NCBI RefSeq assembly: GCF_000165425.1
Contig: NW_001799630.1
Coordinates: forward strand, 189,734 to 253,733
Length of the DNA stretch: 64,000 bases
DNA from: Paramecium tetraurelia
Taxonomy: Eukaryota; Ciliophora; Oligohymenophorea; Peniculida; Parameciidae
Reading direction: 5' to 3'
Shown here: positions 12,619 to 26,134 of the stretch, in pieces
Numbering within the stretch: position 1 is the stretch's first letter
Layout: every line of letters starts with the position of its first letter
The notes under the pieces: generated by a model
Databases searched by the model: none
What the model saw: the letters and a program-made list of their open reading frames with translations, nothing else
Told to the model about the DNA's origin: nothing
Made by a program: the position numbers and the translations under genes

Positions 12619-13264
12619 ATGTTTTTCAGCCATCACTGTTTAGAATGTGGTACATCTTATAATAATTAAGGACGCTATTCTGAGTGACCCATGGGTTTGT
12701 GTATTGAATGCTGTGTATTTATGTGAGAATTGTGCAATGATTTTATCGACTGAAGCAGGAATTACAAATATCAAAAAATACTCTAGTTTGAATACAGAGG
12801 AGAGAGACAGAATGTAGAAGGGAGGAAACGAAAAATTTAAGTTGAATGTTACTAATGTTAACGATAAATTTCATTCTCATAGAGCATTACAATATCGATT
12901 TGAAGTATCTATTGAACTATAATAGTTAGCGTTGGGCTTGAGTGAATATGATTCAGACATGAGTACAAATTATGCTAGTCCAAATAAATCGTTAATCTAT
13001 TATCCTGAGCAAAAAAAAAAATTAACTTAGGCCTTGGAATTAGAGGGAATGCAATAGGATGTTGAGTGGTTACAAATACAGTATTAGATTTTGACAAGGG
13101 ATTTAAAGAAAAAAATTGATAGGAACTTTTATTTGTCCAAATTGGAGGAGATAGGTAAGAAATTTGTCGAAAAACAATAATAGAAATAAGTTCAACAGAA
13201 ATAAATTCATAATCAAAATGATGTTTTTTAATCTTTTTCAGCATTAATGAAAAAATAGAATTGA
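12619..13264 (+). CDS. ArfGAP-like protein with disrupted zinc finger
   Basis: About 205 residues if joined. Downstream frame: DPWVCVLNAVYLCENCA, then RDRMQKGGNEKFKLNV and HSHRALQYRFEV, matching the ArfGAP pattern W-x(8)-C-x2-C ... GGN-x-F ... S-x-A-x-x-YR. The first cysteine pair (HHCLECG) lies in a different frame right after the start Met. The only short GT...AG candidate (21 nt, 12650-12670) keeps the wrong register, so a 1-nt discrepancy remains. The arginine-finger region (SGxHRxLG in the family) reads AMILSTEAGI, so catalytic Arg appears absent. The C-terminus is helical and Q-rich. Possibly a degenerate GAP acting only as an Arf or membrane binder, or a pseudogene. Confidence 0.52.
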
Positions 13265-13470
13265 AATATCATTTAAATATAATAAGCTTTCATAGTGATT
13301 ATAAAGATATATATCTATAATGACATTGTTATGTTTTTAAACTGAGATCCTATTTTTATTCATATTCCTCTTAAACATTTATGAATTTATATCACGTTTC
13401 AGACTAGCAGTAAATTAAACTAATATTCAAATATTTTTTTATTTAAATAAATTAATTACTACAAATCGTT

Positions 13471-16300
13471 ATGAAAAAAATAAATCAATAGATGCAAAAA
13501 ATAGCAGGACGCAATAGCTTTTAAGAATCTCCATTACAATTGGAAAAGAAAACCTTAAAAAATTCCACCAAACCAATTAAAACAGAAAGACCTTAACAAA
13601 AAGGCAAAACCAAATTATACGATTATTTTAAGAAAGAAAGGAATTCATTAGCCTAGGTGGTCAATAACATTAGAGCTAAATTGAAGGGGAGCAAAAGTAT
13701 TGATAATGTGTTCCTTTTAACATAAAAAAGCGAGAGAGCAAAAACATCGTAACAAAATGTAATACTTTTAAATAGTATAAAATAGCAAATTGAACAAAGA
13801 GTCTAAACAGATGAAGGGAATAGTTCTAAAAGAATAAATTTGAAAACAAAAAATTTATCTTTAGCTACTGTCTCAGTTGAAGTATAAATTAAATATATTA
13901 TTTAGAAAAAGGAATATGCAAAGTAACCTTCAACTACTAAATAATCTTATAATTAATCACCTTCTAGTTAATCAAAACCAATTTTAAATAAGTCTAAATC
14001 CAAAGATCAATACTTATTTGAGATGGTATTTATTATTTTCATAGTTAATAGTTAAAAAATGCTCAAAAGATATCAAATCAATATTAACAATACTTTAATT
14101 TGAAGTAAAATAAGTAATCTATATAATCAGACACTTCAACAAATCATAGATAATCACTCGAAGATATGTTATTAAGTTAAAAATCCACAAAAGGATCTCC
14201 TCAACCATACAGTTCAAAATTATCAAAAAAAACAGATGCCGACTCAAAATCGCTTAATTCAGGGTATTCTAAAACTGAATAAACCCCTGTAATTAAATAA
14301 CAATAGAAAACTAAAATTGAAGAGTCACTCTAATATGATCCTAAAAAGAAACTTCAAGTGGTTCTATTTTATAAATAAACAAAGTACAATTTCCATTCAA
14401 TAATTTAGATATTACTATTTGTATGATTATGAAAATTAAAAAACTGATAACTTGTATAACTTTCTCATTTAATAAATTGCAACTATAGAATTGGCCTCAG
14501 CAAAAGTAGAAGGAGGAGGAGGCACTGGTTCGACTGAAGATTAACACATTTAAGAAGGTATATCAAAGATTAATGTAGAATTGAATAAGATTTGCCAATT
14601 CATTACAGTTTCTAAAAACATCCCTTATGATTATTACATTTCATTGCCTGAAATGCCTCTAAATGTGTTTTAAGGCATAACCCTCTAGTTATAGCCCTAG
14701 TATGCTTAGTTCTAAGAAACAAAGAGAGTTGGATTGAAGGATTTTAATTTGATAAAATGCATAGGAGTAGGAGGATTTTCAAGGGTGTATTTAGTGAAAA
14801 AAAAAGACAATGGACAATTTTATGCCTTAAAATTAATAGATAAAAAGTTCATTTTTGATAATGCAAAGGAGGTAATAGTTTAAAATGAGAGAGACATAAT
14901 GGTAAGGATGGAAAATTAGTATATCACAAAATTGCATTATGCCTTTGAGACAAAATTTTATATTGCTTTTGTATTAGAATATTGTGCAGGAGGAGAGTTA
15001 TTTTATCACTTGAGAAAACTAAAGAGACTAAATGAACAAGAAGCAAAATATTACTTTGTTGAAATATGTATAGGAATGGCATATTTACATTCATAAAATA
15101 TTGTTTACAGAGACATTAAGCCTGAAAATATCTTATTGGATTTGCAAGGTCATATGATGCTTAGTGATTTTGGATTATCTAAACCAAATATGGAGGATGG
15201 AGAACTAGCTTATTCATTTTGTGGTTCACCTGAGTATATGGCTCCTGAGATGTTGATGAAATCTGGACACAGCTATTTAGTAGATTGTTATTGCCTTGGT
15301 GCTTTACTTTATGAACTAGTTTCTGGATTACCTCCTTTTTATTCTAACAATACTTAAGAAATATATAATGCGATTTTGACAGAGAATGTCTAATTTCCAG
15401 ATTATGTCTAAATTTCTGATTAATTAAAAGATCTAATTATTAGACTGCTTTAAAAAGATCCAAATCAGAGATTAGGATAAAATGGGGGGATTGTTGAAAT
15501 TCTAACTCATGTTTGGTTTCATGATGTCGACTTCGAAGCAATAGTAAACTAAAAACTTCCAACTCCTTATAAGCCTGAGCCTTTAAAATATAATTTTGAT
15601 GAAGAAGAATTCAATAAAGGAGATGCTGAATTCAGAAAACAATATGCATTTAATCTTCAATATGAATTTTAAGTATTTACAAACAAATTATATTTGTTAG
15701 AACATTGATAATGCAAATTATAAACTGCAAGATTTTTATTATGAAAGACCATAATTAGAATTTAAAAATAGAACCAATTTAGTAAATACAAGCAAATTAG
15801 TTTCAGAATTAATTTAAAAAGAATCATTATCACCAAATAAATAAATGTTATCAAAAGTCAAGGTAAATGTAATAAATAAATTGCATAGCATTCGCCTTAA
15901 GAAAGTAAAAAAGTTTTAAGACCTAATATTAAGAGTGAAGCTCTTGACTATTTCAAAAAGCATAATCTTTTGACGAAATCTTCGTAGATTCTTCATTAGT
16001 CCTTAAAGTTGGGTCATGCTTATTCCAAAACCTTATAATAGCCTTCAATGTCAATTCAAGATTTAAAAGTATAAGAATTTAATAATTAAGAAATTAAAAT
16101 AATTGTTTGATCAATCTAAATAATTGTTAAGTTCTGATAGATTAACTACAGTTCCTGATTAGAATAATAAAAATGGAGTAGAAAGAGTCAAAACTGAACA
16201 AATTGGTAATTTGCCATCTCCTAAAACCACAACCAATAGTGCTGCAAATAAATTAGCTAAGTTTTCTAAATTATTTGGATCGGAAAAAAGAAAAAAATGA
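13471..16300 (+). CDS. AGC-family Ser/Thr protein kinase with long N- and C-extensions
   Basis: About 900 residues. A basic, S/Q/K-rich N-terminus of ~330 residues precedes an ordered region (YYYLYDYEN...), then the kinase domain: glycine loop GVGGFSRVYL, ATP lysine in YALKLID, catalytic loop VYRDIKPENILL, DFGLSK, activation segment CGSPEYMAPEM. YRD rather than HRD and the tail PTPYKPEP are AGC hallmarks. The C-terminus is Ser/Asn/Lys-rich and ends GSEKRKK. Five introns (26, 25, 28, 26 and 22 nt) each restore the frame. The kinase should be active; upstream regulators cannot be inferred. Confidence 0.9.
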
Positions 16301-16404
16301 AGATGTATTTATAGTTAAAGTGGATGTATTACTCTTTAGTATATAATTAATTTAAATAATAATAATGTACTTTTTTTGTGCAATGTAATGTATTAATAAT
16401 GCAA

Positions 16405-17050
16405 TCATTTCTTCTTTTATTCGACTTTCTTAATGTAAAATTCTAATTCCTTTCCTTCCAAAATGTAACCATCAGCTCTTCCTGATTATCCTGGTCTTGA
16501 TGTAATTCTAACCAATAATCTTTAATTTGTAAATTATTCTTAAACCAATGCATCAATGGCATTTTCCTTTGCTCTTTCTTCTAATTTCTTAATAAGACTT
16601 CTTGATTTTTTAGTTGCTTCAGGTTGTCCCTTCCTAATTTAATAAATCATTATTACTTTCTTGTCCTTTCTTCTTTGATCCCAATTTTACATTATATTTC
16701 TTTGCATACCATTATCTAAATGGAGTAGCATCAACTTAAACAATCACTCCCCTAGTAAGTGTCTTGGTTCTGACCAATTCATTATTTGATGGATGGTAAA
16801 CAACCTCAACAATTTTAGCTTTTTTAGCAACACCTTGGCTTCCCCAAGAGAAATTGCCTTCTGATAAACGGAGTGCTCTGAATTTGAAATTTCCTCCTCT
16901 GACTCTTAATCTTCTGACTCTCTTTTCTCCTGATACCAATTTGGTCATTGCTGCCTATCTTCCTTTTTCAAAGGCTCTCTTCTTCTTATGAATAGGCATA
17001 CGACCTCCTGTAAGTCTTCTTTTGTGTCTACTATCTCTTGAAATTCCCAT
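16405..17050 (-). CDS. RPS8: 40S ribosomal protein eS8
   Basis: 206 residues after removing one 25-nt intron (GTAAAA...GAAAG); spliced length is exactly 207 codons. Starts [18 protein letters not shown] and has [38 protein letters not shown] and the C-terminal [19 protein letters not shown] block, all diagnostic of eS8. The segment between TPFRQW and EEQF-like is the usual divergent region. Structural protein of the small subunit. Confidence 0.95.
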
Positions 17051-17059
17051 GAATTGCTT

Positions 17060-17732
17060 TCTTAAATAAAAAAAGATTTTATTTAATTTTAAAATGTGCT
17101 TATATATTAAACCAAATATTTTATTTATTTTCCATTATTAATTAGGTGTGTTTTGCAAGGAGAAAGGGAAGTTTAAGAAATTCTACAAAACATAAAATAT
17201 GAACAAATGTAAAAATCAAATTTATTTATTTGTTGGACTTAAATTGAATCTATATTATATGCTAAATATATTACTATGTATTGTCACTAAATTAAAATGA
17301 GTATTTCATGAGAGACTTAGGGATTCTATACTCAAAGCTCAAATCATCAATTTAATATATAGAGTTTCCTTTATTTTTTTTAATTGACTTATCAATTTGT
17401 CGTTATTAAGCTATTGATTTATTTAGATCCTAACTCTATTAACTAAGCAATTTTAAATAAGGTTGTTAGACAATGACCTATTTGAGTATGTTCTTAGGAC
17501 TTTTAGCAAGACATTATCGGTTGCTATCAGAATTAGGAAAACTAGGTAATCTTAACTTGGGTAGTTGCTTAACTCTATTGGGACTAAATGGGCTCATATT
17601 TTAGAATTGGAATATGTTTCTACTCTTTAATTGTTTGACAACTAAATAGCGATTTCGAATTTTAAAGTTTTTGAATTCTATTTCTCTTTTTGGTTCTATT
17701 ATATTTTTTTTTAATTGATAGTATAATGACAT
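17060..17732 (-). CDS. Hypothetical basic protein, 3' end unresolved
   Basis: A frame with good coding texture from [20 protein letters not shown] through [18 protein letters not shown] and QQSQDLNKSIAQQRQIDKSI to [13 protein letters not shown]. After that no TGA occurs in frame before the neighbouring eS8 gene, so a terminal intron or a nearer stop was missed; the left boundary given is a limit, not a call. The start could also be an upstream in-frame Met (MIVAQPYK...). No family recognised. Confidence 0.38.
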
Positions 17733-17859
17733 TAAAATAATTATAATTAATATTTTTTTGAATTTATAAGGCTATGCAACGATCATTTTCGAAATCCTTT
17801 TTTGAATGAGATTTTGAACAATATTTAATTAATTGATTATAAAATTAAGAGTAATGTGA

Positions 17860-18468
17860 TCATTTATTTTAAGCATAAACAAATAATAATTCATGAGATT
17901 ACGTCATCCATCCCAGGAATTAGTTGGCTTACGAACCCTGTGTTTAGATCTATTGATTAATGATTATAAAGTACAATAGACTCTAAAACAAATCCTTAAG
18001 TTCAGTGTTACTCATAGGTTAAAAGGGATGGGCAGGGAAATATTCATTCGGTCTTTCTAATTCCAATGGGAATGACCTTTATGGTTGCCTCTGAATTGTA
18101 TTGTCACCTCTGAGGGATTTAGTTTTTTAAGTTTTCCTTACCTTAACGATATTAGATTCGGTGGAAAATCTAGTTTTAGATTGGTCATTATTTCTTTCTT
18201 AAATTCTGACTTTAGGAATATTGACATCAACTTGAGAATACGAAATCTCATAGCTTAAGACTGGAGGGAGTTTGATATCTTCCTTTGATCTATCAGTTGA
18301 GGATCCAAAAGCATAACTTTTTTTTCTTTGCCGACTTTCTTCAATTTTGTATGCTGAAAGATTTGGTTTTTAAACTCTTGATTTATGCAGTACAAATTTC
18401 TGGTAATTAAGTTCTGCGTCTGTGCTCTCAGTATTTTGAGAGAAGAAATCATATAGATCTCTGACCAT
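17860..18468 (-). CDS. Hypothetical 202-residue protein
   Basis: A single uninterrupted frame of 203 codons: MVRDLYDFFSQNTESTD..., RQRKKSYAFGSSTDRSKED, then a basic, Pro-containing middle (ERPNEYFPAHPFQP) and a hydrophobic Q-rich end. A potential GT...AG (32 nt) lies inside but is not needed for the frame. Likely mostly disordered; no family recognised. Confidence 0.62.
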
Positions 18469-18528
18469 TTGATTATGATAATTAATGATGTATTTATATA
18501 TAATTTATCTGGATTTGTGTGATGTAGA

Positions 18529-19412
18529 ATGGAGGCAGAGAATAATGAAGTGGAAAGGAGCGACAGGAGTTAAATAAGTGTTTGAAGCTTCAAGCAATTA
18601 AATACATATTAAATACAAATTAATTATAGTTAATTTAGAAATGCAAACTTTGCAATCCATAATCTAGTAAAGAGTTTTGTAGTAAATAAATAAGCAAAAA
18701 ACAGAACCATTGCAATCCTTGAATATTACCTATGTAAATTGCATTCTAAACCTTAGTATTCAGCAACCAAGATACAATTGGCTTTGGACGAAGCTGTTTA
18801 AATAGGCAAGGTCATGCAAGTAATTACAAATTTAAGTAGGGTATTCAAGGTGTTCATCTCCAGAAATAGTAATCCGATGCATTGATTTCTAGCAGTAAAG
18901 TGGCAGTTCTTAATGTTGATTACAATAATCCTATGGTTTTACCCAAAAATGAAGAAAATAAATAGGGTCCATAGAAAGGCAGGTTTCTTGTAAGAAATGA
19001 GTATGGCAGTAAATTGTCCTCTGAAAATAAAATCACACATTCATCAGTTGTTCCCAATAAATACCATAAAAATTATTTATCCTATGGCGAGGAATGCAAC
19101 AGGATAAAAGAAGAGAATAATAGGATGAGGAAAAAAGAATATGATAAAAAAGTTAGAATATTTAATTTACCAAAAATAAAAACAGATTACATTAGTTCTC
19201 CAAATAGTTTTTAAAAACAATTATCTGGATAGAACACTGCAGAAGTTCAAAACTCAGATAATATCAAAGATACTTTGGATGATAATTTATTGTAGGAATA
19301 CAATTAGTACTAATTGCAATAAAAATAAGCTATGTATTATAAAAAATAACTCCTTCTTTGGAATAAAAAATAGAGAAATCTTGATATGAATGATGATGAT
19401 TAATTTGACTGA
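18529..19412 (+). CDS. Q-rich protein with a possible Alba-like N-terminal domain
   Basis: The well-supported part runs FAIHNLVKSFVVNKQAKNR, AILEYYL, KIQLALDEAVQIGKVMQ, then across a 20-nt intron to GIQGVHLQ and KVAVLNVDYNNP; the tail is Q/N/K-rich and ends NDDDQFD-TGA. The pattern of a basic strand, a helix LALDEAVQIGKVMQ and a GxH segment resembles Alba/Rpp20-Rpp25 nucleic-acid-binding proteins, but only weakly. The 5' end is uncertain: joining Met 18529 (MEAENNEVERSDRSQ) to this frame needs an unusually long (~51 nt) intron to remove an in-frame TGA. Confidence 0.5.
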
Positions 19413-19547
19413 TTTGTAATTTATTTTAAATAATGACATCGATTGTGGAATACTAATATAAATAATTTTAAAATCTATACGTTAGCCTTGTATATTTTAA
19501 CTTAATTTGTAATATGAAAATTAAATAAAATAATTTATTATATTAAT

Positions 19548-19937
19548 ATGTCATAAGTGAAAAAAAGCCTCTTAAAAGTAGAGAAACTTTAATTTGATAT
19601 CTACATAAATAAATAGTTAATTTAAGTGGATTATGATGATTAAACTACTGTGGGGGAAATTCTCGATTTCATTGCAAGGATACAAAATATTTCGAACTCA
19701 GATATCTCTTTGTATTTGGCTAAAAAAAGTGGTGAACCCAAGCTGTGTTTCCCAGCTTTGGAGAGAAATAGAAAATTAATAAAAACAAATGAAAAACGAT
19801 TTGTTGTTGTTATGAAGTAATAAGAACCAAAAATTTAAATTGAATAGAATTTAGAAGCAGTGAAAATAACTGAAGGAAGACGCCCAAAATAAAGTGTTTT
19901 CAAGAAATGGTTTGGAATCTCCATGACTTGTAAATGA
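19548..19937 (+). CDS. Hypothetical 129-residue protein, possibly ubiquitin-fold
   Basis: Intronless frame of 130 codons, MSQVKKSLLKVEKLQFDIY..., with TTVGEILDFIARIQNISNSD and SLYLAKKSGEPKLCFPALE, ending KWFGISMTCK. Alternating strands and one amphipathic helix, plus the 'TVGEILDFI' register, recall ubiquitin-like or RBD folds, but no specific family was recognised. About 135 bp separate it from the upstream gene on the same strand. Confidence 0.65.
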
Positions 19938-20168
19938 TTTATTAAGTATATATAAATTACTTTTAATAAAATATCTTTTAATTATTGATTATAGGGATTA
20001 TAATTTTTGTTGTACACCCATATCTTTTAAGCAATAAATTAAATGCACTTTTGATAATCTTATCGGAAGTATTTAATAATGCAATACATATAGATACAGT
20101 AATATTGAAAATAAAATAAATAGTAATGTAATATCTATAATTAATATATAAAATCTAAGCAAAATCGG

Positions 20169-21720
<1,552 letters not shown>

Positions 21721-21762
21721 TTCAATAGAATATATAAAATATATTAATTACAATTTTTGTAA

Positions 21763-22475
21763 TCAAACAATGGAAGCTTATAGATTCCATGTCCTTTATT
21801 TTTTTTTTTAATTGCTTTCGTAATCTAAGATATTGGATGTTGATTTACTTGTTATATACTTTTTGACCTAGACAACAAAGTAGATGATGACTCCCAAGAA
21901 CATTGTTTCAATGATGGCTTAAACCATCATCAAAGTTCCCTGGTACAATTAGCCGCATATGATTTCTTGCTTCTAATCATCAGTAATTTCAGTTGTAGCT
22001 GGTTATTAGGGGACACTTTCCTATAACAATCGACTTTTGGATAAAATATTATATTGTTAAGCATAGCCTTGCATGAGAGCCCAAACTAAAAAGTAAGTAA
22101 TTAATCGTATAGCCAAGACAAACGATGTCAAACAGAGGTATTTCCCAATTTCAGATGAGGACCTAGAATTAATGCCAAGAAATCCATAGGTTGAACTAGC
22201 GATCCAGAATATGTTGCCACCTACTATAACTAAGCACAAAATTGCATATGTATAACATGTAGTTCGATAATGTATGAAGTAGTATAGAAATCTAATGCAC
22301 TAGTATAAAAATGCACACTAAAGATATTGCATAGTTAACTTACGATTATGAATATATTTGAACTTTGCAGAAATCTAATGTTGTCCTCGATAGTTTCATT
22401 GAATTCTTCGCAATCAGGAGGCAACAGGGAGTCGCCTTATCGCTTGGTAATAATGAAAGGCCTATTAATTTCCAT
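21763..22475 (-). CDS. Four-helix membrane protein, unknown
   Basis: About 229 residues with one 26-nt intron. A short soluble N-terminus (MEINRPFIITKRQGDSLLPPDCEEF) is followed by hydrophobic segments containing CAFLYQCIRFLYYF, CLVIVGGNIFWIAS, LTSFVLAIRLITYFLVW and, after a Q/S/T loop, VQAIIETMFLGVIIYFVVQ. The tail is short and basic. No family recognised. It shares a 39-bp divergent intergenic region with the gene starting at 22515, so the two probably share promoter sequence. Confidence 0.78.
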
Positions 22476-22514
22476 CCGTGGATTTGAATCGATAAAATTA
22501 ATATATATATTAAG

Positions 22515-23139
22515 ATGAATTAATTGAGAAATTAGAGAGGCACGGACATAGATGAAGTATACATTGATCCAGAGAGAGGAGTAGCAATTAATGCTCGTCA
22601 GATGACCACGGAATAGCATTTCAAATATTACAAATCCTCATTCAGTACTATGAGACCTGATTTGACTGAATATGAGTATGAAGCATTTGCCAAGAGATTG
22701 AGAGTGGGTATTTGAGAATTCATAACAAAGGCGAGTCGTTCTTGAATCACATGAGGGTGTTTCTCAATCATGAATCAGGTAGGATCACAAATCTTTATCC
22801 TGTAAGTGCTAGAATGGACAAAGCTCTGGTATATGATGCATTACTATAATCAAGAACTATTAACAATAATACTTCCATTTGCGTCCTCCTTTTATTTTGG
22901 GCCACAGATCAAATGCAAATAGAAATTGGGCTGATGCATCAAAAGTTGTGAATTATGTTGAGAAACAATTATTAAAAATTACAAAATACGGTAACTATCT
23001 CCAAACTAAGGTCCTAGGCTTGGATTATCCTAATTATTATGCACCAGCAACTGCACAAGAATTGAAACAGAGAGAAGATGAGATTTATGAGAGATTCGTC
23101 AGGGAAATGAGAAAACCTCCCATCGTTGCAGCATAATGA
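22515..23139 (+). CDS. Conserved-looking protein of unknown function (~190 residues)
   Basis: Starts MNQLRNQRGTDIDEVYIDPERG; contains RPDLTEYEYEAFAKRLRVG, SFLNHMRVFLNHESGRIT, HLRPPFILGHRSNANRNW and a charged helical tail EREMRKPPIVAA-like, ending PIVAAQ-TGA. Two introns (23 and 26 nt) restore the frame. The well-ordered, aromatic-rich sequence with few Q runs suggests a conserved, perhaps mitochondrial, protein, but I do not recognise it. Confidence 0.68.
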
Positions 23140-23369
23140 AAATTATACAAATAAATAATAAATTATTATTAGAATCTTTTTTACTAATGCATCTCTACAC
23201 TTAGTCTCCAAGTATTAATCAAATCACACTATCAATTCTGATTGTGTACGAGATTGTTACATTCTATTAACTTTTGCCAATAAATCTAATGAATAAGATA
23301 TGGATTTATTAAAATTAATTTATAAAATGTCTGAAACTATAATATTTTTTTATCTTTTAAGTTATTAAT

Positions 23370-23825
23370 ATGAATAAGTCAGACAAATACTTAATGTTTG
23401 AAGATGACATCTCCAGTACTCAAAGTTCTGAAGGAGAAGATTACATTCCTAAAAGAATAATATCTAAATCCAACACAAGAAGGATCCATAAAATCCCCAT
23501 AGAGCAACAACAATAACTATTTCGACAAGTCTTTCAGGAAAGCAAACCAATTAAAGAGGTATTCATTTTCCTATTACAATAGGTTGCCAAAGCTTTGAAT
23601 CTAAATTACTCTAGTGCTAAATCTCTCATTCATTATTATAAAAATAATAAACGCTCAGCCCCCTCAGCAGTCTTAGATGTTTTAAGTGGCAAAAAGTCTC
23701 TGGTGTGTCAAGTTTCATAAAAAATTGATAAAAAAAAATACAATAATCTAAAAATAGAAGTCAGGCAAAAAAATCAAATTCTTCACTCCTACAACTATTA
23801 TGAACAAAAGACGACTCATAAATGA
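23370..23825 (+). CDS. Small protein with a helix-turn-helix-like segment
   Basis: 143 residues after one 24-nt intron; spliced length is an exact codon multiple. N-terminus acidic (FEDDISSTQSSEGED), then basic (KRIISKSNTRRIHK). The segment SKPIKEVAKALNLNYSSAKS has the spacing of a helix-turn-helix and is followed by a basic stretch (LIHYYKNNKR). The C-terminus is basic and Q/N-rich. A DNA-binding role is suggested by shape only; other homeodomain-like helices could look the same. Confidence 0.62.
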
Positions 23826-24031
23826 CTTATAAATTAAAATTATAATCTTCATTACGTTAGATCTTTTCTTCATCTCAATTAGGATTTCCAATTAAATAAT
23901 TTTATACATTAAATCAATATCAAATATAATTTAAATACTCAATTTTAGGGGACTTGCTCTCCTCAAAACTACACCTATTTGCCAAATAGAACATAATAAA
24001 ATTCAATAATTGTATTCAATTCTAATTATAA

Positions 24032-26098
24032 TCATTAAATTAGTATGTTTTTGCCTCCATATCTTTCTGGAATGGTTTCCTCATCCAAATCTTTCAGAAG
24101 TGCTTTCTTAATCTCATTGAAATCTTATCCAACAAAATTAATCTAAAAATATGAACAATCTAACCTTCTCTACAGTTCTAGATGGCAAGAAAGGCTTTAA
24201 CATAGCATAAAAGCTGCGAGTCAAGAAGTTTGTATTTATTACATAAATTCTAAATTATCTTTCAGGATAATAATTGAAGATTTCTATAAAAGCATTTTTC
24301 AATACACTGAAAGAGAAGTTAGCGGGAGCCAGTTTATAACAATCAATAATGACAATAAATTGATCTACATATCCTCTCATACTTTTTTATTAATATTATA
24401 TATAATACGATCTGATGCCTTCTTCCATCAGACTTTGATGGTATTACAAATAGCCCTATTCAGAGAATCCTTAGTTAGTCTCAAACTTTTCTGGATGTGA
24501 ATGCATTCCATTAGTTACTAAAATTGGATGTCCCCATCTTGAAAATCCCAATTAAGTATGAACATTTTCATTAGCATACATTTAGTAGTCAGAGGTCTTT
24601 CTGGAATTGATTCTATTTTCCTTCCTCCATTGCTATTATAAAATATTGAATTAACATACTAAACATTTCAGTATCATTTTTTCGGTTTCATTAACTTTAT
24701 AATTTCTTGCAATCAAATACCTGATCATGGCCTAGTCATTCAAAAATAAATGACCTATCTTCTCTTTTAATTCTGCCAGAGCTTTTAATTGTTCTTCATT
24801 TTAGTGTATAATTCTATTATGCATATTTTCATATTTCTTTGCAGACACATTAGGTTGTAACTGATTATCTACATATCCTTAGCGATCTTAAGGGGGAAAA
24901 TGAACATTTTCGCCTTTTGAAAATTCATTTTCTTAATTATCATTATTTGAATGATGGGTTTCAAGCACAATTCTTGATTATGCTATTGGTAAAGCTTCAT
25001 TATTAATTTAAATCAAAAGCAAATCCAATTCTGTTGATATTATTGACAAATTAATTATTTACTCTTTCACTAATTTTCTAATTATTTTTTCATTTTAGTC
25101 TTTTTTTACGACCTGCATATATTAAATGTAACATTTTGAGTCTTCTTCCACTGCATGAATAATTTCCAATATCTTAAATATTGATATGAGTTTTTTCTTA
25201 GATTCATTATCAGAATTCTTAACAATGGGAAATTAGCCTTCTTTGACTGATTCTCTTGTCAAGAAAAATGAATTATTCCTTTGGAAATCAAACTATATAT
25301 ATTTAGATTCTAAAATATACATCTTACCTTCATTATTAAAATGCCAAGTGTCTTTATGATATTAATACAAATCAATCTCATGGATATCAGACGATTATTT
25401 AAATAAATCCAAAAGTTTTCCACCTTTCTATCTGATTAATATACTATTTTACTTGAATTATTGTGGCCACTTTTTGTAAAGAAGTGTTAAATACATATTC
25501 ACCCTTTAATACAATATTATTGGAAGATTGAATTGTTGTTAACTTCATTTATTTTAATGATTTCTCAATAACCCACTTATCTTTGCTTAATTCTTGGTAG
25601 AGTTATAATTATTTTTACACATATTCTGGGATATTTCTAAGGTAGTTGGACAATTAAATACTTAGTTATATTTGAAATGTCGTTCTTTAAAGATTTTTGT
25701 GAATCGATGAGGATCTGATAATTAGAAGAGTGGAGCAGAGCCTCATATTCTGAAATGAGAATCGCTTATTTAATTTTACTAACCCATTCAGCAGCATCAT
25801 CATAGGTCATTGATATAAATTGCATCATTATTTCTTATTACAAATGTCTGAGTGTGAAAGTATAATAACCATCCTCTTACCAAGTACCATCTACAATGAA
25901 ACCTGATAAATCGATTCTTTCTTATGGAATATGAGTCTGATTATAAATATGAAATTACTTTGTCGTCTTCAAATATTAGAAATTGAGTGCCTTCCAAATA
26001 GAAATATTTAGTAGTTTTTAGTCCAAATATGTGTTTCTGTTATCTTAGCTTATTTTATTAAATTACAGATATCCATTTTTAATTGGCCTTTAATTCAT
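24032..26098 (-). CDS. PH domain plus CRAL/TRIO (Sec14-like) lipid-binding protein
   Basis: About 620 residues. The N-terminus is a PH domain: RPIKNGYLQQK, KYFYLEGTQFLIFED, IDLSGFIVDG and the terminal-helix Trp in AAEWVSKIKQA. A helical linker follows, then the CRAL/TRIO N-lobe (DQAMIRYLIARNYKVNE) and the lipid-binding core (DQFIVIIDCYKLAPANFSF, RIYVINTNFLTRSFYAMLKPFL), ending IPERYGGKNILIQ. Introns of 18-27 nt (two in the PH domain) all restore the frame. The pair suggests phosphoinositide targeting plus lipid transfer at a membrane. Confidence 0.86.
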
Positions 26099-26134
26099 TA
26101 ATTTTATTAAATTGATGTATAATTTATATTAAAA

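Noticed and set aside
16590..16720. A 23-nt GTAATA...TTAG intron inside eS8
   Set aside because: Its removal puts the C-terminal block out of frame; the alternative 25-nt GTAAAA...GAAAG intron gives an exact, family-like protein.
24000..24500. Plus-strand frame continuing from the helix-turn-helix-like gene into 24 kb
   Set aside because: It is antisense to the CRAL/TRIO exons, which are clearly the coding strand.
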